From NCBI GenBank assembly GCA_963677825.2, contig CAXXEF010000001.1:558001-622000 (forward strand): a stretch of 64,000 bases of DNA. The letters are read 5' to 3'. Source of the stretch: Sporobacter sp963677825. GTDB lineage: Bacteria > Bacillota > Clostridia > Oscillospirales > Oscillospiraceae. Position numbers and translations under genes: made by a program. The notes under the pieces are model-generated. The model saw nothing but the letters and a program-made list of their open reading frames with translations. It was not told the origin of the DNA and did not search any database. Shown here in pieces: positions 42,028-51,997 of this stretch (position 1 is the first letter of the stretch; each line of letters starts with the position of its first letter).

Positions 42028-43152
42028 CTACTTGCCGCTGGTGTCTAGACACTTACGGAGATTTTCTTCCCAGTTGAGCATCCGATTGCTAAACTTTTGC
42101 GCGCCAGCGCTGAGCGTAGCACGCAGATTATCATCAGACAAGCACTCAAGCGCCTGCGTCATCGACAGTACATCTGGACAGATAATGCCCGTCTTTCCGT
42201 CATCGACAAACTCTACAAGGCCTTTAACGTCGGACGTGATTACCGGCACACCGAAATGGTATGCCATCGGCAGTACGCCGCTTTGCGACGCTTCTGTGTA
42301 TGGCAGCGCGATCGCACGCGCGTTTTGGATTAGCCAGATCATTTCGCCGTCGTCAATGTACCGCCGGATCAACGTAACACGCTGGTTTGACTGGATCAGT
42401 TCTACCTCTTGCGTTGTCAGATTGCCGTCACCGGCGATGATCAGTTCAGGCTTGTCCGGGTTATCAAAAGTTTCGTAGGCTTGAAGCAGCCGTGCAATCC
42501 CTTTATATTTGTCTAAACGTCCAAAAAAGAGATAATAATCGGGTCTTTCTTTTTGAAGAAGTTCAGACGGCTTCACTGGGACGGCGGCAGGAACATGCGC
42601 GCCGAGCAACAGCCGGTGAACGTGGCCGCGATAGCCACGATGCAGCTCACGGAATTTCTGTTGACTGTTACTCGACAGTACTATTATATCATCAACATTC
42701 TTGAGACTCATACGACGATAAAAGCTTTCAAGCTTTATTTGAAGCTTCAAGCGGATACCAACGTTCTGCGGATGCGGATTGATGTCGTGGATGACGAGCA
42801 TGGTCCGGCAGCGCCGCCCGAGTGATGAAAGCGTCTGGGTTGTGGATATTGTGTCGTCACAGAATAAGGTCAGCGCCGGTTTATATGCGGCAATCTTATC
42901 AGCAAGAACTGTGCTGTGTGCGTTATGGATGCGGAGATTTTTAAATCGGGCAAATCGGACAATCTCTGCGGCTATTTCACTGCCGCTTGGTATCTCGGCA
43001 TTGTCGGGTACAAATAAAACAGTACGATAACCCAGCGCCTCAAAAGCCTGCGTCATGCGGATCGAGAACTGCAATACACCGCCTTTATAGTTGGCCGTGA
43101 AAATTACCGCCAGCTTCTGAGATGACCAGTCGTTCGTCGAATTCGTTTGCAT
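42028..43152 (-). CDS. Glycosyltransferase, GT1/GT4-type (GT-B fold)
   Basis: 374 residues from ATG 43152 with GGAGG 7 nt upstream. N-terminal Rossmann-like half (KLAVIFTANYKGGVLQFSIR), C-terminal domain with YYLFFGRLDKYKGIARLLQAYE and ALPYTEASQSGVLPMAYHFGVPVITSDVKG, the E-x7-E retaining GT4 motif region. Cytoplasmic; adds one sugar to the repeat unit. Nothing suggests which sugar. Confidence 0.88.
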   Translation of the reverse strand: MQTNSTNDWSSQKLAVIFTANYKGGVLQFSIRMTQAFEALGYRTVLFVPDNAEIPSGSEIAAEIVRFARFKNLRIHNAHSTVLADKIAAYKPALTLFCDDTISTTQTLSSLGRRCRTMLVIHDINPHPQNVGIRLKLQIKLESFYRRMSLKNVDDIIVLSSNSQQKFRELHRGYRGHVHRLLLGAHVPAAVPVKPSELLQKERPDYYLFFGRLDKYKGIARLLQAYETFDNPDKPELIIAGDGNLTTQEVELIQSNQRVTLIRRYIDDGEMIWLIQNARAIALPYTEASQSGVLPMAYHFGVPVITSDVKGLVEFVDDGKTGIICPDVLSMTQALECLSDDNLRATLSAGAQKFSNRMLNWEENLRKCLDTSGK

Positions 43153-43176
43153 AGTATCCTCCAATATTAATACCAC

Positions 43177-43911
43177 TTAATGCCGCACACCGAGAATCGA
43201 CTTTCTCGCACGCCGTGTAAGCAGTACCGCCGTTTCGCTGGCGCGTGCAAAAGGGCCGCGCGCGGGTGCGTCGATCGCCGCACTGTATGGGATAATTCGG
43301 TTTTTATAAAGCTTCAGCCAGCTCTCGACGGCTTTGAAGTCGTTTTCCGTAAACGTGTTGGGATGCAAACACACCGTCATCAGCCCGACGGGCAATGCCG
43401 ACGGCTTCGACGACTGGCACGGGATGAATTTAAGCCCGCCACGCCTGTATGGGAACACGCTGTAGCCATCCGAAACATTGTGGAAGTCAAGTGCGGTGAG
43501 TGCCTTGAGCGTCACCGCGTCAAAAGAGTGTGCCGGCGCCATGAAAATATCTGTAGCAAGCCCCTCTTGCTCCAGCGCGCGCCGTCCTTCCTGAAGCAGG
43601 CCATACTGCGTATCGTAATCCAGCCCGGCAAACTCACTATAGTTGTTGATCCCCAACAGGCCGGATTTCGTCGTCGTATAAGCATGGCGGCTGCCATGCT
43701 GCGAAATGCTCCAGCCCCAATCGCGCAGCGCACGGATTTCGTCCCACCCGCTTGGTTTGAACGGATAGCGGCGCAGCTCCGGGTCCTGATTGTCGGGGAT
43801 GACGCCTAAAAGCGGCTTAACCCCGTGCGACGTAAACAGTGCCGTCAGGCGCTCGAAGCTTTCCCAGCACATATACGGCGAAACGTCGTCTATTCTGAAT
43901 GCGATTTTCAT
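43177..43911 (-). CDS. Polysaccharide deacetylase-like (NodB-related/DUF2334) enzyme
   Basis: 244 residues. N-terminal FRIDDVSPYMCWESF (metal-binding D-D type), HGVKPLLGVIPDN, QHGSRHAY, FMAPAHSFD and VCLHPNTF are the CE4-like metal- and catalytic-residue regions. No signal peptide, so it acts on a cytoplasmic or membrane-linked sugar. Downstream of the flippase with 13 nt spacing. Confidence 0.8.
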   Translation of the reverse strand: MKIAFRIDDVSPYMCWESFERLTALFTSHGVKPLLGVIPDNQDPELRRYPFKPSGWDEIRALRDWGWSISQHGSRHAYTTTKSGLLGINNYSEFAGLDYDTQYGLLQEGRRALEQEGLATDIFMAPAHSFDAVTLKALTALDFHNVSDGYSVFPYRRGGLKFIPCQSSKPSALPVGLMTVCLHPNTFTENDFKAVESWLKLYKNRIIPYSAAIDAPARGPFARASETAVLLTRRARKSILGVRH

Positions 43912-43924
43912 GGATACTCCTCTA

Positions 43925-45475
43925 TCAGCCCTCGCCGGTGAGATCGTCCGGCTTCGGCGTTTTTTTCAGCAGGACGTTGAATAATATATCCTTCATACCG
44001 CGAAACTCCGGCGTCCAGAACGTCGCGCCGATGAAAACACCGGCCGACACCGCCAGATACAGCGCGCCCCGAAGTAACACCGTGATGATCGATGTACCAT
44101 GTCCAATCGCGCTACTGAGCATCCAGACGACGCCGAATCCGACCGCCGCAACAAGCACGTAAAAGCCGTATCGCTTAAAATAATCGAGCACCGAGCGTTG
44201 AAAGCCATACTTGTACAACACCATCGGTTCGACCCAGAAGCTTGTCGTCACAAAGCTGATCGTTGTACCGAGGAATACACCGATAATGCCGATTTTGATC
44301 ACCAGCACGATCGACACCGCCAGATTGATCACCGCCTCGACGATCGGTTTATAGCGGTCGTACCAGAACAGCCCTTGCGTATCACGGAACGACGCATTAA
44401 TCAGCCGAATATTATTGAGCAGAAAATTCAGCAGAATAACGACGACGATCGAATCGGGAAAAAACAGATCCGTATTCAGCCAATACATGATGAAGTCGTT
44501 GATGATGAACCACAGCACCGTCGTGACCGATAAAATGACGCAGGCGTTGATGTAAAAGCCGATGCAGTAAACCTCGAACATGCGCTCTTTATTGTTGGTC
44601 GTACTCAAGTCGCCGACGCTGCCGGTAATACCTGTGATTGTCTGCCCGATGATCGTGCTGAGCGCTGCCAGGATCGTCGTATACATGACGTTGGAGCCGA
44701 CTTTAACAAGGCCGACTACGGCTGAGATGATAATATTGTCCGTCTGTGAAACGGCCGCGCCGCCGATGCGGTGCATAAACAGCGCTTTAATGTTCTTCCC
44801 GATGGATTTACGGCTGTCGGCATCAATCGGCGCTTGCGCTTTACGCTTCATGAACGGGTGTCGTTTGCGCGTGACGGCCCGCAGAACAAGTCCCTCTCCG
44901 ACGTTAGAAACGATGGCGATAATGAGGAACAGGTAGTAACTTTTAAAATAATAGATGATGAGAATCTGCACGGCGTTCATCAGGATATAGGCACCATACG
45001 CGATGATCATCGTCAGGTATCTGTCCTGATACGCGTTTAGCAGTGTTTTATTATACGCAAAGAAATACGTCGACGCCTGCCCTGTCAGAAACAGCACATA
45101 ATACACGGCAATATCACCCGTCGGAACGGTCGCGTCAATAAACAGCGGCAGAAGCGGAATCACGGCAAGGCCGCCCAAAAATATGAACATACCGATCCGC
45201 ATAAATATTTTCCGGAAATACGCCATCAGTTTTAGCAGGCGCTCTTCGTCACCGTCGGCGATCGGCCGAAAAAGCGCAAACAGCATCGCCGTTGTAAAGC
45301 CCATTTCCGTTAAAGACAAAACAGACAATACGTTGGCAAATAGCCCTTGCAGGCCGTAGTACTCCTCACCAAGAATGTCAAAGAAGTAGGACTGTGCATA
45401 GAGCCTGACGAACACCGTAATCAGCTGAAACCCAAGCGTGACGAGGATGTTTCTCAGCGACTTCTTTGTCCTCAT
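43925..45475 (-). CDS. Wzx-type polysaccharide flippase (oligosaccharide flippase family)
   Basis: 516 residues, 12-14 predicted membrane helices with short loops. Contains the typical N-terminal LRNILVTLGFQLITVFVRLYAQ and YYGLQGLFANVLSVLSL helices. Translocates lipid-linked repeat units across the membrane. Start overlaps the polymerase-like gene stop by 4 nt (ATGA). Confidence 0.88.
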   Translation of the reverse strand: MRTKKSLRNILVTLGFQLITVFVRLYAQSYFFDILGEEYYGLQGLFANVLSVLSLTEMGFTTAMLFALFRPIADGDEERLLKLMAYFRKIFMRIGMFIFLGGLAVIPLLPLFIDATVPTGDIAVYYVLFLTGQASTYFFAYNKTLLNAYQDRYLTMIIAYGAYILMNAVQILIIYYFKSYYLFLIIAIVSNVGEGLVLRAVTRKRHPFMKRKAQAPIDADSRKSIGKNIKALFMHRIGGAAVSQTDNIIISAVVGLVKVGSNVMYTTILAALSTIIGQTITGITGSVGDLSTTNNKERMFEVYCIGFYINACVILSVTTVLWFIINDFIMYWLNTDLFFPDSIVVVILLNFLLNNIRLINASFRDTQGLFWYDRYKPIVEAVINLAVSIVLVIKIGIIGVFLGTTISFVTTSFWVEPMVLYKYGFQRSVLDYFKRYGFYVLVAAVGFGVVWMLSSAIGHGTSIITVLLRGALYLAVSAGVFIGATFWTPEFRGMKDILFNVLLKKTPKPDDLTGEG

Positions 45476-46659
45476 GTTTCACCGTCTTTCAGTACCGGTG
45501 CGCCGTGCTCCTCATTGGAGAACACAAATATTAAAAGCAGCAGGTAAAACAAGTTTCTATTGAAAATAATCTGATCGGTTACATAGATCATAACGAAAAT
45601 AAGAAACAGCATTTTGTTCCGACTCAGCTTAAAAAGTGACGCGAGATACCCGTTCCAAAGAAAGCCCCCGACGATACCAAATCCGAGAAAACTGAAAATC
45701 AGCGCGTTTGCGCCATTGTCGACCTTTGTAGATGAAATTGCCCGTACAAATTCCGCCAACCGGTTATGACCGGCGCCGAAAAGCACATCAATCGGGCCGT
45801 AATGCTTAAAATACTGAAATGCACCGAATACGCGGATGTTGTCCTTCATGCTCGAAAAGCGCAGCTTCTCAAAAACGCTGACGTCGGTAAATGCCGAAAT
45901 ATTCATCGCCAGCACCGTTACGCCGGCAATAAATATGGTCCATTTAAGTATGGTCGGGATGTTGTTGTGTCGGACGGTGTAGACGACGGCGATGATGATA
46001 GCCGCTGCAATACCAGTTGTGCTCGTGGAAACGATTATCCCGGCGATCATCACGAGCGCCGGTATAAATTTCTTGCGAAACAGCGACAGCGCGAACACCG
46101 GCAAAACGTAAGTAGAGTAATGCGCCGGCTCCAGAAAGATGCTGTTCGGGCGCCCATACATAATTGGGATTGTTACGTAAGATGCTCTGAGACTCTCGCG
46201 CACGAGATTACGGAAATATCCTATGACAATGATGCCGCGCGTGTAGAGAATGTATTGTACGATGATGAAGATGCTTGCAGCAATCGCCACAGCACTGATG
46301 TATTTAAAGAAAACATCTGCTTCGGCGGTCGATTTCTTAATGTAGTACGCAAAAATGACAGCTTTGAGCGCCAGGTCAATGGAATTATTCATCGTACCCG
46401 TGATGTCGATTGTAGACATGTGGATGAAGCCCGTAGTAATATTCAGGCACACAAGCGCCGACAAAACGATGAGCAGGCGCTTGTTGACCTCAATGTTCCC
46501 TTTCTGACGGATGATATCGGCTACCATAATTACGAGCAGAATAAGACTGCCAAGCTCGATGAACCACACGCCCTTGTATATGCTCAGAACAGGTATCAGC
46601 GCCAGCACTGAATACTTGATAAACTGAAAGACCGGTTGCTTTTTTACTTCGCTTTTCAT
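45472..46659 (-). CDS. Wzy-like O-antigen/polysaccharide polymerase
   Basis: 395 residues, about 10-12 hydrophobic segments, a long extracellular loop in the second half (LRFSSMKDNIRVFGAFQYFKHYGPIDVLFGAGHNRLAEFV, with the R/H pair common in Wzy). Low sequence conservation is usual; assignment rests on topology and position between flippase and glycosyltransferase. Coupled by ATGA overlaps on both sides. Confidence 0.75.
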   Translation of the reverse strand: MKSEVKKQPVFQFIKYSVLALIPVLSIYKGVWFIELGSLILLVIMVADIIRQKGNIEVNKRLLIVLSALVCLNITTGFIHMSTIDITGTMNNSIDLALKAVIFAYYIKKSTAEADVFFKYISAVAIAASIFIIVQYILYTRGIIVIGYFRNLVRESLRASYVTIPIMYGRPNSIFLEPAHYSTYVLPVFALSLFRKKFIPALVMIAGIIVSTSTTGIAAAIIIAVVYTVRHNNIPTILKWTIFIAGVTVLAMNISAFTDVSVFEKLRFSSMKDNIRVFGAFQYFKHYGPIDVLFGAGHNRLAEFVRAISSTKVDNGANALIFSFLGFGIVGGFLWNGYLASLFKLSRNKMLFLIFVMIYVTDQIIFNRNLFYLLLLIFVFSNEEHGAPVLKDGET

Positions 46660-47795
46660 ACCTCACCGGCCTTCCCGTATCCGTGTTGATCCAGCGCCAT
46701 GCGGTAAAACGCCTGCACACGCTGCGCAGACTCGGTGATATCGTATCCGGCCCGACGGACGGCGTTGCTCATCCCCTGCCGCACGTGATCTGCAACGCGC
46801 AGCACCATTTCTGCCCACGCATCCGCGCCGCTGGACAGCGGTAAAAACGACACCAGCGGTGTCAGTTTTGTTTCAGGCGAGATGGTATCCGACAGCAGGC
46901 ATGGCAGCCCCGCCGTCTGCGCTTCCACAGCTGTCAGGGGTAGCCCCTCCCATTTAGACGGGAGGACAAACACGTCCATCGCCTGTAAAAGCTCAGAAAC
47001 ATCGGACCGCGCGCCGGTAAACAACACGTGTCCGTCTAGCCCCTTGGCGGCGGTCAGGCGCTTGATTTCGTCCATGAGCGGCCCGTCGCCGACGAGCAGC
47101 AGCACGGTGTTTTCCCGCCGCGCCCTGATCGTCGCAAAAACATCCAGTAAAAAAGCATGATTTTTTACCGGCAGAAACGAGCCGACGTGCCCGATCACGA
47201 GCCGGTCGCCGACGCCGAGCGATGCGCGTGCGGCCTCGCGCCGCGGAGCGCTATAGGTAAACGCCGTAGTATCGATGGCGTTTGGCAGCAGTAGATAATT
47301 ATCTTTCTTAACGGCATTTTCACCGTATAGCCAGCGGCCGGCGGCGTCTGAACAAGCCAACAGATAGTCTGCCGTATATCGGATGGGCAGCTGCAGTACA
47401 TCTTTGACGTACGCCGAAATGCCGCTGCCGGATGACGTGCTGTGGCTGTGTGCGACTGTGACACGCCCAAAACGGCGCGCCAGGCGCAGATAAATCGCCG
47501 CCGAGCTGCGCAGATGCCCGTGAATGATGGTATACTCCGGATGCTTTTTCAGCAGCGCGACCCATGCGCGGCGGTAGCTTATCGCCGTCGCGGCACTAAA
47601 CCGCGGCATATGATGCACCTGTCCGCCGAGCGAGACAATCTCATCGACGTACGCGTCTTTTTCGTCGGTGCAGACGGTAAAGTCAAACTGAAACTGTGAC
47701 CGGTCGATTTTACGGTACAGGTTCATCACCATCGTCTCCGCACCGCCGCGCTGCAGCCGTCCGAAAACGTGCAGCACCCGTACCGGCCCACTCAT
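46656..47795 (-). CDS. Glycosyltransferase, GT4-type
   Basis: 379 residues. N-terminal VRVLHVFGRLQRGGAETMVMNLYRKID, C-terminal VIGHVGSFLPVKNHAFLLDVF, LVGDGPLMDEIKRL and VLPSKWEGLPLTAVEAQTAGLPCLLSD with the E-x7-E motif. Retaining GT-B enzyme of repeat-unit assembly. ATGA overlaps with both neighbours give tight coupling. Confidence 0.9.
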   Translation of the reverse strand: MSGPVRVLHVFGRLQRGGAETMVMNLYRKIDRSQFQFDFTVCTDEKDAYVDEIVSLGGQVHHMPRFSAATAISYRRAWVALLKKHPEYTIIHGHLRSSAAIYLRLARRFGRVTVAHSHSTSSGSGISAYVKDVLQLPIRYTADYLLACSDAAGRWLYGENAVKKDNYLLLPNAIDTTAFTYSAPRREAARASLGVGDRLVIGHVGSFLPVKNHAFLLDVFATIRARRENTVLLLVGDGPLMDEIKRLTAAKGLDGHVLFTGARSDVSELLQAMDVFVLPSKWEGLPLTAVEAQTAGLPCLLSDTISPETKLTPLVSFLPLSSGADAWAEMVLRVADHVRQGMSNAVRRAGYDITESAQRVQAFYRMALDQHGYGKAGEV

Positions 47796-48895
47796 GCCCT
47801 CTGCTCCGGACAGGTGCGCTCGATCGCGTCAACGTAGGCGTTTATAACAATCTGGCGGTCGAACGCGCGCTCGATTTTTGCGCGGCCGGCCAGACCCATG
47901 TCGCGCCGCGCCTCGTTTGTCAGCGCCGTAAAGCGATGGATTGCGTCTATCAGCGCGTCCGCGCTGCCGCGCTCGATGAGAAAGCCGGTCACGCCGTCGT
48001 CGACAGCTTCGCGGCAGCCGCTGATGTCCGAGGTGATAACGGGACGCGCACACGCGGCACTTTCCAGCACCACGTTGGACATCCCCTCCCAATAGGACGG
48101 ATGAATCGTACAATGTGAAAGCTCGTGAAACGCCCGCACGTCGCTTTGCTCGCCATGGAAAACAACGATGCCGCGTGCCGAAAGCTCGTCGATCCGCTGC
48201 TGATAGCTTTCCTCACAGTTACCTAGGATGTGAAACACAGCGTTTAGCCCTGCTGCATTAAAATGCTCGGCAGCGGCGAGGTATTCCTCGATTCCCTTTT
48301 CTTTCATAATGCGCGCAATAAACAGAAAATTCAGCGTATCATCTGCCGGATACTTGAGCGGCGCAAACTGCGTCGTATTGACACCCGATCCGGGGATCAT
48401 CCGGCAGGCGCTTTGACGCGCGACAGCGCGCGACGTCATAAATGTGCGGTTGGCTTCGTTTTGGAAGAAAACGCAGGCGTCTTTTTTCAGTCCGGTGCGA
48501 TATAGAATAAGCATCACAAAGCGCAGGAGACCGCCCTTTTCAATCGACGCACCAAGACCTGTGACATTGGCGATACAGGGAACGCGCCGCAGTCGGCAGG
48601 CGATGCCGCCGTAAACGTTCGGCTTAACTGTATATGTCAGCACGACGTCGGGTTTGACGTCTTTCAGGATGCGTAAATACCGGCGCATCAGGCCAAGCTC
48701 AGCAATCGGATTCATCCCACGGCGCTCAAACGGCGTCGGGATATAGCGGCAGCCAAGGGCTATCAATCTTTGGACAAACGGCCCTTCCGGCAACGCGATC
48801 GTCACCTGCCAGCCGCGTGCCATAAATTCTTCAAGCACCTCGCGCCGGAAACGGTAAAGGCCGCTGTCGGCGTTGGCCAAAATTAATATCTTCAA
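47792..48895 (-). CDS. Glycosyltransferase, GT4-type, TTG start
   Basis: 367 residues if the TTG at 48895 is the start: GGAGG lies 8 nt upstream and the next residues are KILILANADSG. The open frame to 49090 overlaps the FemAB-like gene without a better start. C-terminal FLFIARIMKEKGIEEYLAAAEHF and HPSYWEGMSNVVLESAACARPVITSDISG with E-x7-E. Role: repeat-unit sugar transfer. Confidence 0.88.
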   Translation of the reverse strand: MKILILANADSGLYRFRREVLEEFMARGWQVTIALPEGPFVQRLIALGCRYIPTPFERRGMNPIAELGLMRRYLRILKDVKPDVVLTYTVKPNVYGGIACRLRRVPCIANVTGLGASIEKGGLLRFVMLILYRTGLKKDACVFFQNEANRTFMTSRAVARQSACRMIPGSGVNTTQFAPLKYPADDTLNFLFIARIMKEKGIEEYLAAAEHFNAAGLNAVFHILGNCEESYQQRIDELSARGIVVFHGEQSDVRAFHELSHCTIHPSYWEGMSNVVLESAACARPVITSDISGCREAVDDGVTGFLIERGSADALIDAIHRFTALTNEARRDMGLAGRAKIERAFDRQIVINAYVDAIERTCPEQRA

Positions 48896-48911
48896 TACTC
48901 GTCCCTCCGAT

Positions 48912-49907
48912 TTACCGCGCTCGGTACTGCGGGAAAAAGTCGTCGTCGGTGCTCGGCCGGCGCTGATCGTTCTGGGTACAAAGTGCGTTGTACGCACGGG
49001 TATCGTATATGCTTTTACCAATATAATACGTAAATGCCGGACCATTTGAAAACCGGCGCTTAAAACGAAATAGCGAATCATTGGGGTCATTCGTCACACC
49101 GCCGCCGAGATGCGCCCACTTATACCCCTGCTCTTTTGCTTCCAGCGTCCGCGTTACTTTGAGAATTTCCGCGCCATGGAGCTTGTATCCAGTCAGTGAA
49201 GACGCTGAAAAATGCATATGTATAAATTCACCGTACTTGAGAAACATCACAGACGAAATAATCTCGCCGTTGTAAACAGCGTTGACGAGCTCAACATTGT
49301 CTCCGAGCGACTGGATCGCCGTGAAATAGTCGTCCGGGAAAAAGTAGAAATCAGACGCCGCTTTTCGCGTCATCAGCTCATAATACAATTTTTCGAAATA
49401 GGGCATCGTGTCAAAATTTTTATCGTGCTCGATCGTAATGCCTTTAATATCTGCGTTTCTGTAAACACGGCGCAGGCTCGTATCGAACTCTTCGTACATG
49501 ATGTCTGTGGATAAGTCAATGGCTATGGTACTGCGGATGGGTTCGACACGATCAAATGCGCCTTTGAAATCATCGGCATTATTCAGGATCGGATGAAAGC
49601 GGATAAACGCTGAGACAGTCTTTGTATCCCGGCAATATTCGTTAAATGCGGCAGAGAACGCGGCAACGGCCGACGGTTTATCCTCGTCCGGAATACCCAG
49701 ACAGATTGGTCCGCCGTAGCCGTAAGGCGTGATAATGTCACTCCAATCGCCAAAGCCGTCAAACGCATCAAGCGGACGGCGAATGAACTGATGATAGATC
49801 CGCCCCCCGCCTGTAACGTGTTCAAACGTCTCAAGCTTGCCGCCTTCATGACGTTCATATAATTTGCCGTACTCCGGTCTAAAATAAATATCTGGTACTG
49901 TATTCAT
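48912..49907 (-). CDS. FemAB/GNAT-like acyltransferase
   Basis: 331 residues. FemAB-type N-terminal half (GRIYHQFIRRPLDAF, DIITPYGYGGP), then LRRVYRNADIKGITIEHDKNFDTM and the C-terminal GYKWAHLGGGVTNDPNDSLFRFKRRFS block typical of the family. Start overlaps the sugar transferase stop by 4 nt. Probably modifies the undecaprenyl-linked sugar with an aminoacyl or acyl group (inference). Confidence 0.72.
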   Translation of the reverse strand: MNTVPDIYFRPEYGKLYERHEGGKLETFEHVTGGGRIYHQFIRRPLDAFDGFGDWSDIITPYGYGGPICLGIPDEDKPSAVAAFSAAFNEYCRDTKTVSAFIRFHPILNNADDFKGAFDRVEPIRSTIAIDLSTDIMYEEFDTSLRRVYRNADIKGITIEHDKNFDTMPYFEKLYYELMTRKAASDFYFFPDDYFTAIQSLGDNVELVNAVYNGEIISSVMFLKYGEFIHMHFSASSLTGYKLHGAEILKVTRTLEAKEQGYKWAHLGGGVTNDPNDSLFRFKRRFSNGPAFTYYIGKSIYDTRAYNALCTQNDQRRPSTDDDFFPQYRAR

Positions 49908-50608
49908 CGTCTCTCCCCTATAACGCTGACCGACATTTCTTTCTCGGCCACGTCGGAAATCAGCTCCGACGGTCTGACGAGCTTTCTCGTGATCTGGTCG
50001 CGCTGGAAATCGTCGAAATAGTCAAACTGCAATATGCTTTCCTCCGTGACAAGCGCGTCGTCACCTTTGAGCCTGCCGAACGTCCTGAAGACGATCTGCA
50101 GATCGCGCCGCAGCGACAAATTCTCAACGTACTGCGCGTCGAGCTCGAAGCGCTTATCCCAGTCAAGCGTCACCCGCCCGCTGACCTGCGCGAGGCCTGT
50201 CAGTCCGGGGCGGACGAGATGTCGCATATTCTGCCTCTTGGTATACCACGGCGCGTACCGCTCTGTCAGCGGACGCGGACCGATAAAGCTCATATCGCCC
50301 TTGAGAATATTGAACAGCTGCGGCAACTCGTCAAGCCCTGTTTTACGCAAAAACGCGCCCGGCTTCGTCAGCGATGCTGCCGTCACGCGTCCCGCGCCCT
50401 CAAAGGACGGTTTCATCGTGCGAAATTTATACATAGTAAACGGCTTGAGTGCCTTGCCGATTCGCGTCGCGTTGTACATAACCGGCGACGACAGATCGTC
50501 GAGCTTGATGACGAGCGCCATCAGCAGCAGCGCCCAAGAGCACAGCAGCAGTAAAACCGCTGCCGCTACCGTGTCGAGTATATTTTTGAGGTAGATATAT
50601 CTTGTCAT
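49904..50608 (-). CDS. Initiating undecaprenyl-phosphate sugar transferase (bacterial sugar transferase family, PglC/WbaP-like)
   Basis: 234 residues. One N-terminal re-entrant/membrane helix (about 8-33), then the family core: MYNATRIGKALKPFTMYKFRTM, RKTGLDELPQLFNILKGDMSFIGPRPLTERY (DE pair in the active site) and RPGLTGLAQVSGR. Loads the first sugar phosphate onto undecaprenyl phosphate and so defines the start of repeat-unit synthesis. Next to a DegT-type aminotransferase, as in PglC/PglE pairs. Confidence 0.92.
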   Translation of the reverse strand: MTRYIYLKNILDTVAAAVLLLLCSWALLLMALVIKLDDLSSPVMYNATRIGKALKPFTMYKFRTMKPSFEGAGRVTAASLTKPGAFLRKTGLDELPQLFNILKGDMSFIGPRPLTERYAPWYTKRQNMRHLVRPGLTGLAQVSGRVTLDWDKRFELDAQYVENLSLRRDLQIVFRTFGRLKGDDALVTEESILQFDYFDDFQRDQITRKLVRPSELISDVAEKEMSVSVIGERR

Positions 50609-50638
50609 GCTTCAGCTCCCCGGATATGTCTGCGACGT

Positions 50639-51748
50639 CTAAAGGTCACGGATAATGCTGATCACGCGGGACAGATCGTCCGGCGTCATTTTTGTATCGC
50701 TGGGTAGGCACACGCCGATGTCGAACAAGCTGTCCTCATAGTGTCCGCCGACATAGTCGCAGTCTTTATACAGCGGCTGCTGATGCATCGGCTTCCAGAT
50801 CGGACGCGCGTCGATATTCTGCGTGCCGAGCGCGTCGATCACGTCTTTGGGCCCAATACGTCCGCCCAGCGTGATACAGCTCAGCCAACGATTCGGCTTG
50901 TCCCAATCGTTATCGGGCATGAAACCGATGCCGTCAACATCTATAAGCGCTTCTTTATAGGTATTGTAGATCGCACGCTTTTGCGCAACGCGCGTGTCGA
51001 GCACCTTAAGCTGTCCGCGCCCGATGCCTGCCAAAACGTTACTCAGGCGGTAATTGTAGCCCAGCTCGCTGTGCTGATAGTGCTGTGCCGGGTCTTTGGC
51101 CTGCGTCGCCCAGAAACGGATTTTTTTTATGCGTTCCTCGTCGCCCGATACGACCATGCCGCCGCCGGAAGTTGTGATGATCTTATTGCCGTTGAACGAA
51201 TAGACGCCAAAGTCGCCGACGGTGCCGGTCTGGCGGCCCTTATACGTCGTGCCGAGACTCTCGGCCGCGTCTTCAATAAGCGCCGCGCCATACTGGTGGC
51301 ATAGACTTACAATCTCGTCGAGCGCGGCGGATAAGCCGTACAGATGCACGGCGACGACGGCTTTGGGCCGATACTTTTTAAGCGCCGTTTCCAGCGCGTC
51401 GGGATCAATATTCCATGTTTTCGCGTCGCTGCCGATAAAAACAGGCGTCGCGCCGAGGTAGACGATGGGATTAGCCGAGGCGGCAAACGTCAGGCTCTGG
51501 CATAAAACCGTGTCGCCTGTTCCGACGCCGGCGGCGCGCAGTGCCAGATGCAGCCCCGCTGTACCGGACGTGAGTGCGGCAGCGTACCCAGCGCCGGTCT
51601 GTTGGCATAATTCCAGCTCAAATTGGTCAACGTTCTCGCCGAGCGGCGCGATCCAGTTTTTATCAAAAGCGTCGCGGACATATGCCATTTCATAGCCCTC
51701 GTCACTCATATGCGGTGACGAGAGATATAGTCGTTTTTCGTCCGCCAT
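50639..51748 (-). CDS. DegT/DnrJ/EryC1/StrS-family sugar aminotransferase
   Basis: 369 residues. PLP lysine lies in VYSFNGNKIITTSGGG (about 186), with family motifs LTSGTAGLHLAL, DTVLCQSLTFAASANPI and EDAAESLGTTY. Converts a keto-sugar nucleotide to an amino sugar, for instance UDP-4-amino-trideoxy sugar in bacillosamine pathways; the required 4,6-dehydratase is not present in this window. First gene of the glycan locus, under the promoter at 51826-51854. Confidence 0.92.
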   Translation of the reverse strand: MADEKRLYLSSPHMSDEGYEMAYVRDAFDKNWIAPLGENVDQFELELCQQTGAGYAAALTSGTAGLHLALRAAGVGTGDTVLCQSLTFAASANPIVYLGATPVFIGSDAKTWNIDPDALETALKKYRPKAVVAVHLYGLSAALDEIVSLCHQYGAALIEDAAESLGTTYKGRQTGTVGDFGVYSFNGNKIITTSGGGMVVSGDEERIKKIRFWATQAKDPAQHYQHSELGYNYRLSNVLAGIGRGQLKVLDTRVAQKRAIYNTYKEALIDVDGIGFMPDNDWDKPNRWLSCITLGGRIGPKDVIDALGTQNIDARPIWKPMHQQPLYKDCDYVGGHYEDSLFDIGVCLPSDTKMTPDDLSRVISIIRDL

Positions 51749-51825
51749 GCGCTCACCTCAAAAAAGAATACCTGTACACTGTCTACTGCTTGTCGCGTGT
51801 CGAAATCTGTCTGTCGGTCACGTAG

Positions 51826-51854
51826 ATTATAGCTTAAAACTGCTTTATATACAA
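51826..51854 (-). promoter_or_regulatory. Promoter of the polysaccharide operon
   Basis: Minus strand TTGTAT (51849-51854), 17-nt spacer, perfect TATAAT (51826-51831); predicted start about 70 nt before the first gene. No terminator appears among the next 12 kb of genes, so a long operon is likely. Confidence 0.8.
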
Positions 51855-51997
51855 GATTTAGGCAAAATACCTGTTATTGTGTCAACACTTTTTAACCAAC
51901 TACCGCTGTAAACATGTTCTGACGGTACTCATCAGCGCCTCTTGATGGCCTTTTTTAACCGTTTACCGGGCAAATCAGGCGTGTTGGGCAAAAACTA

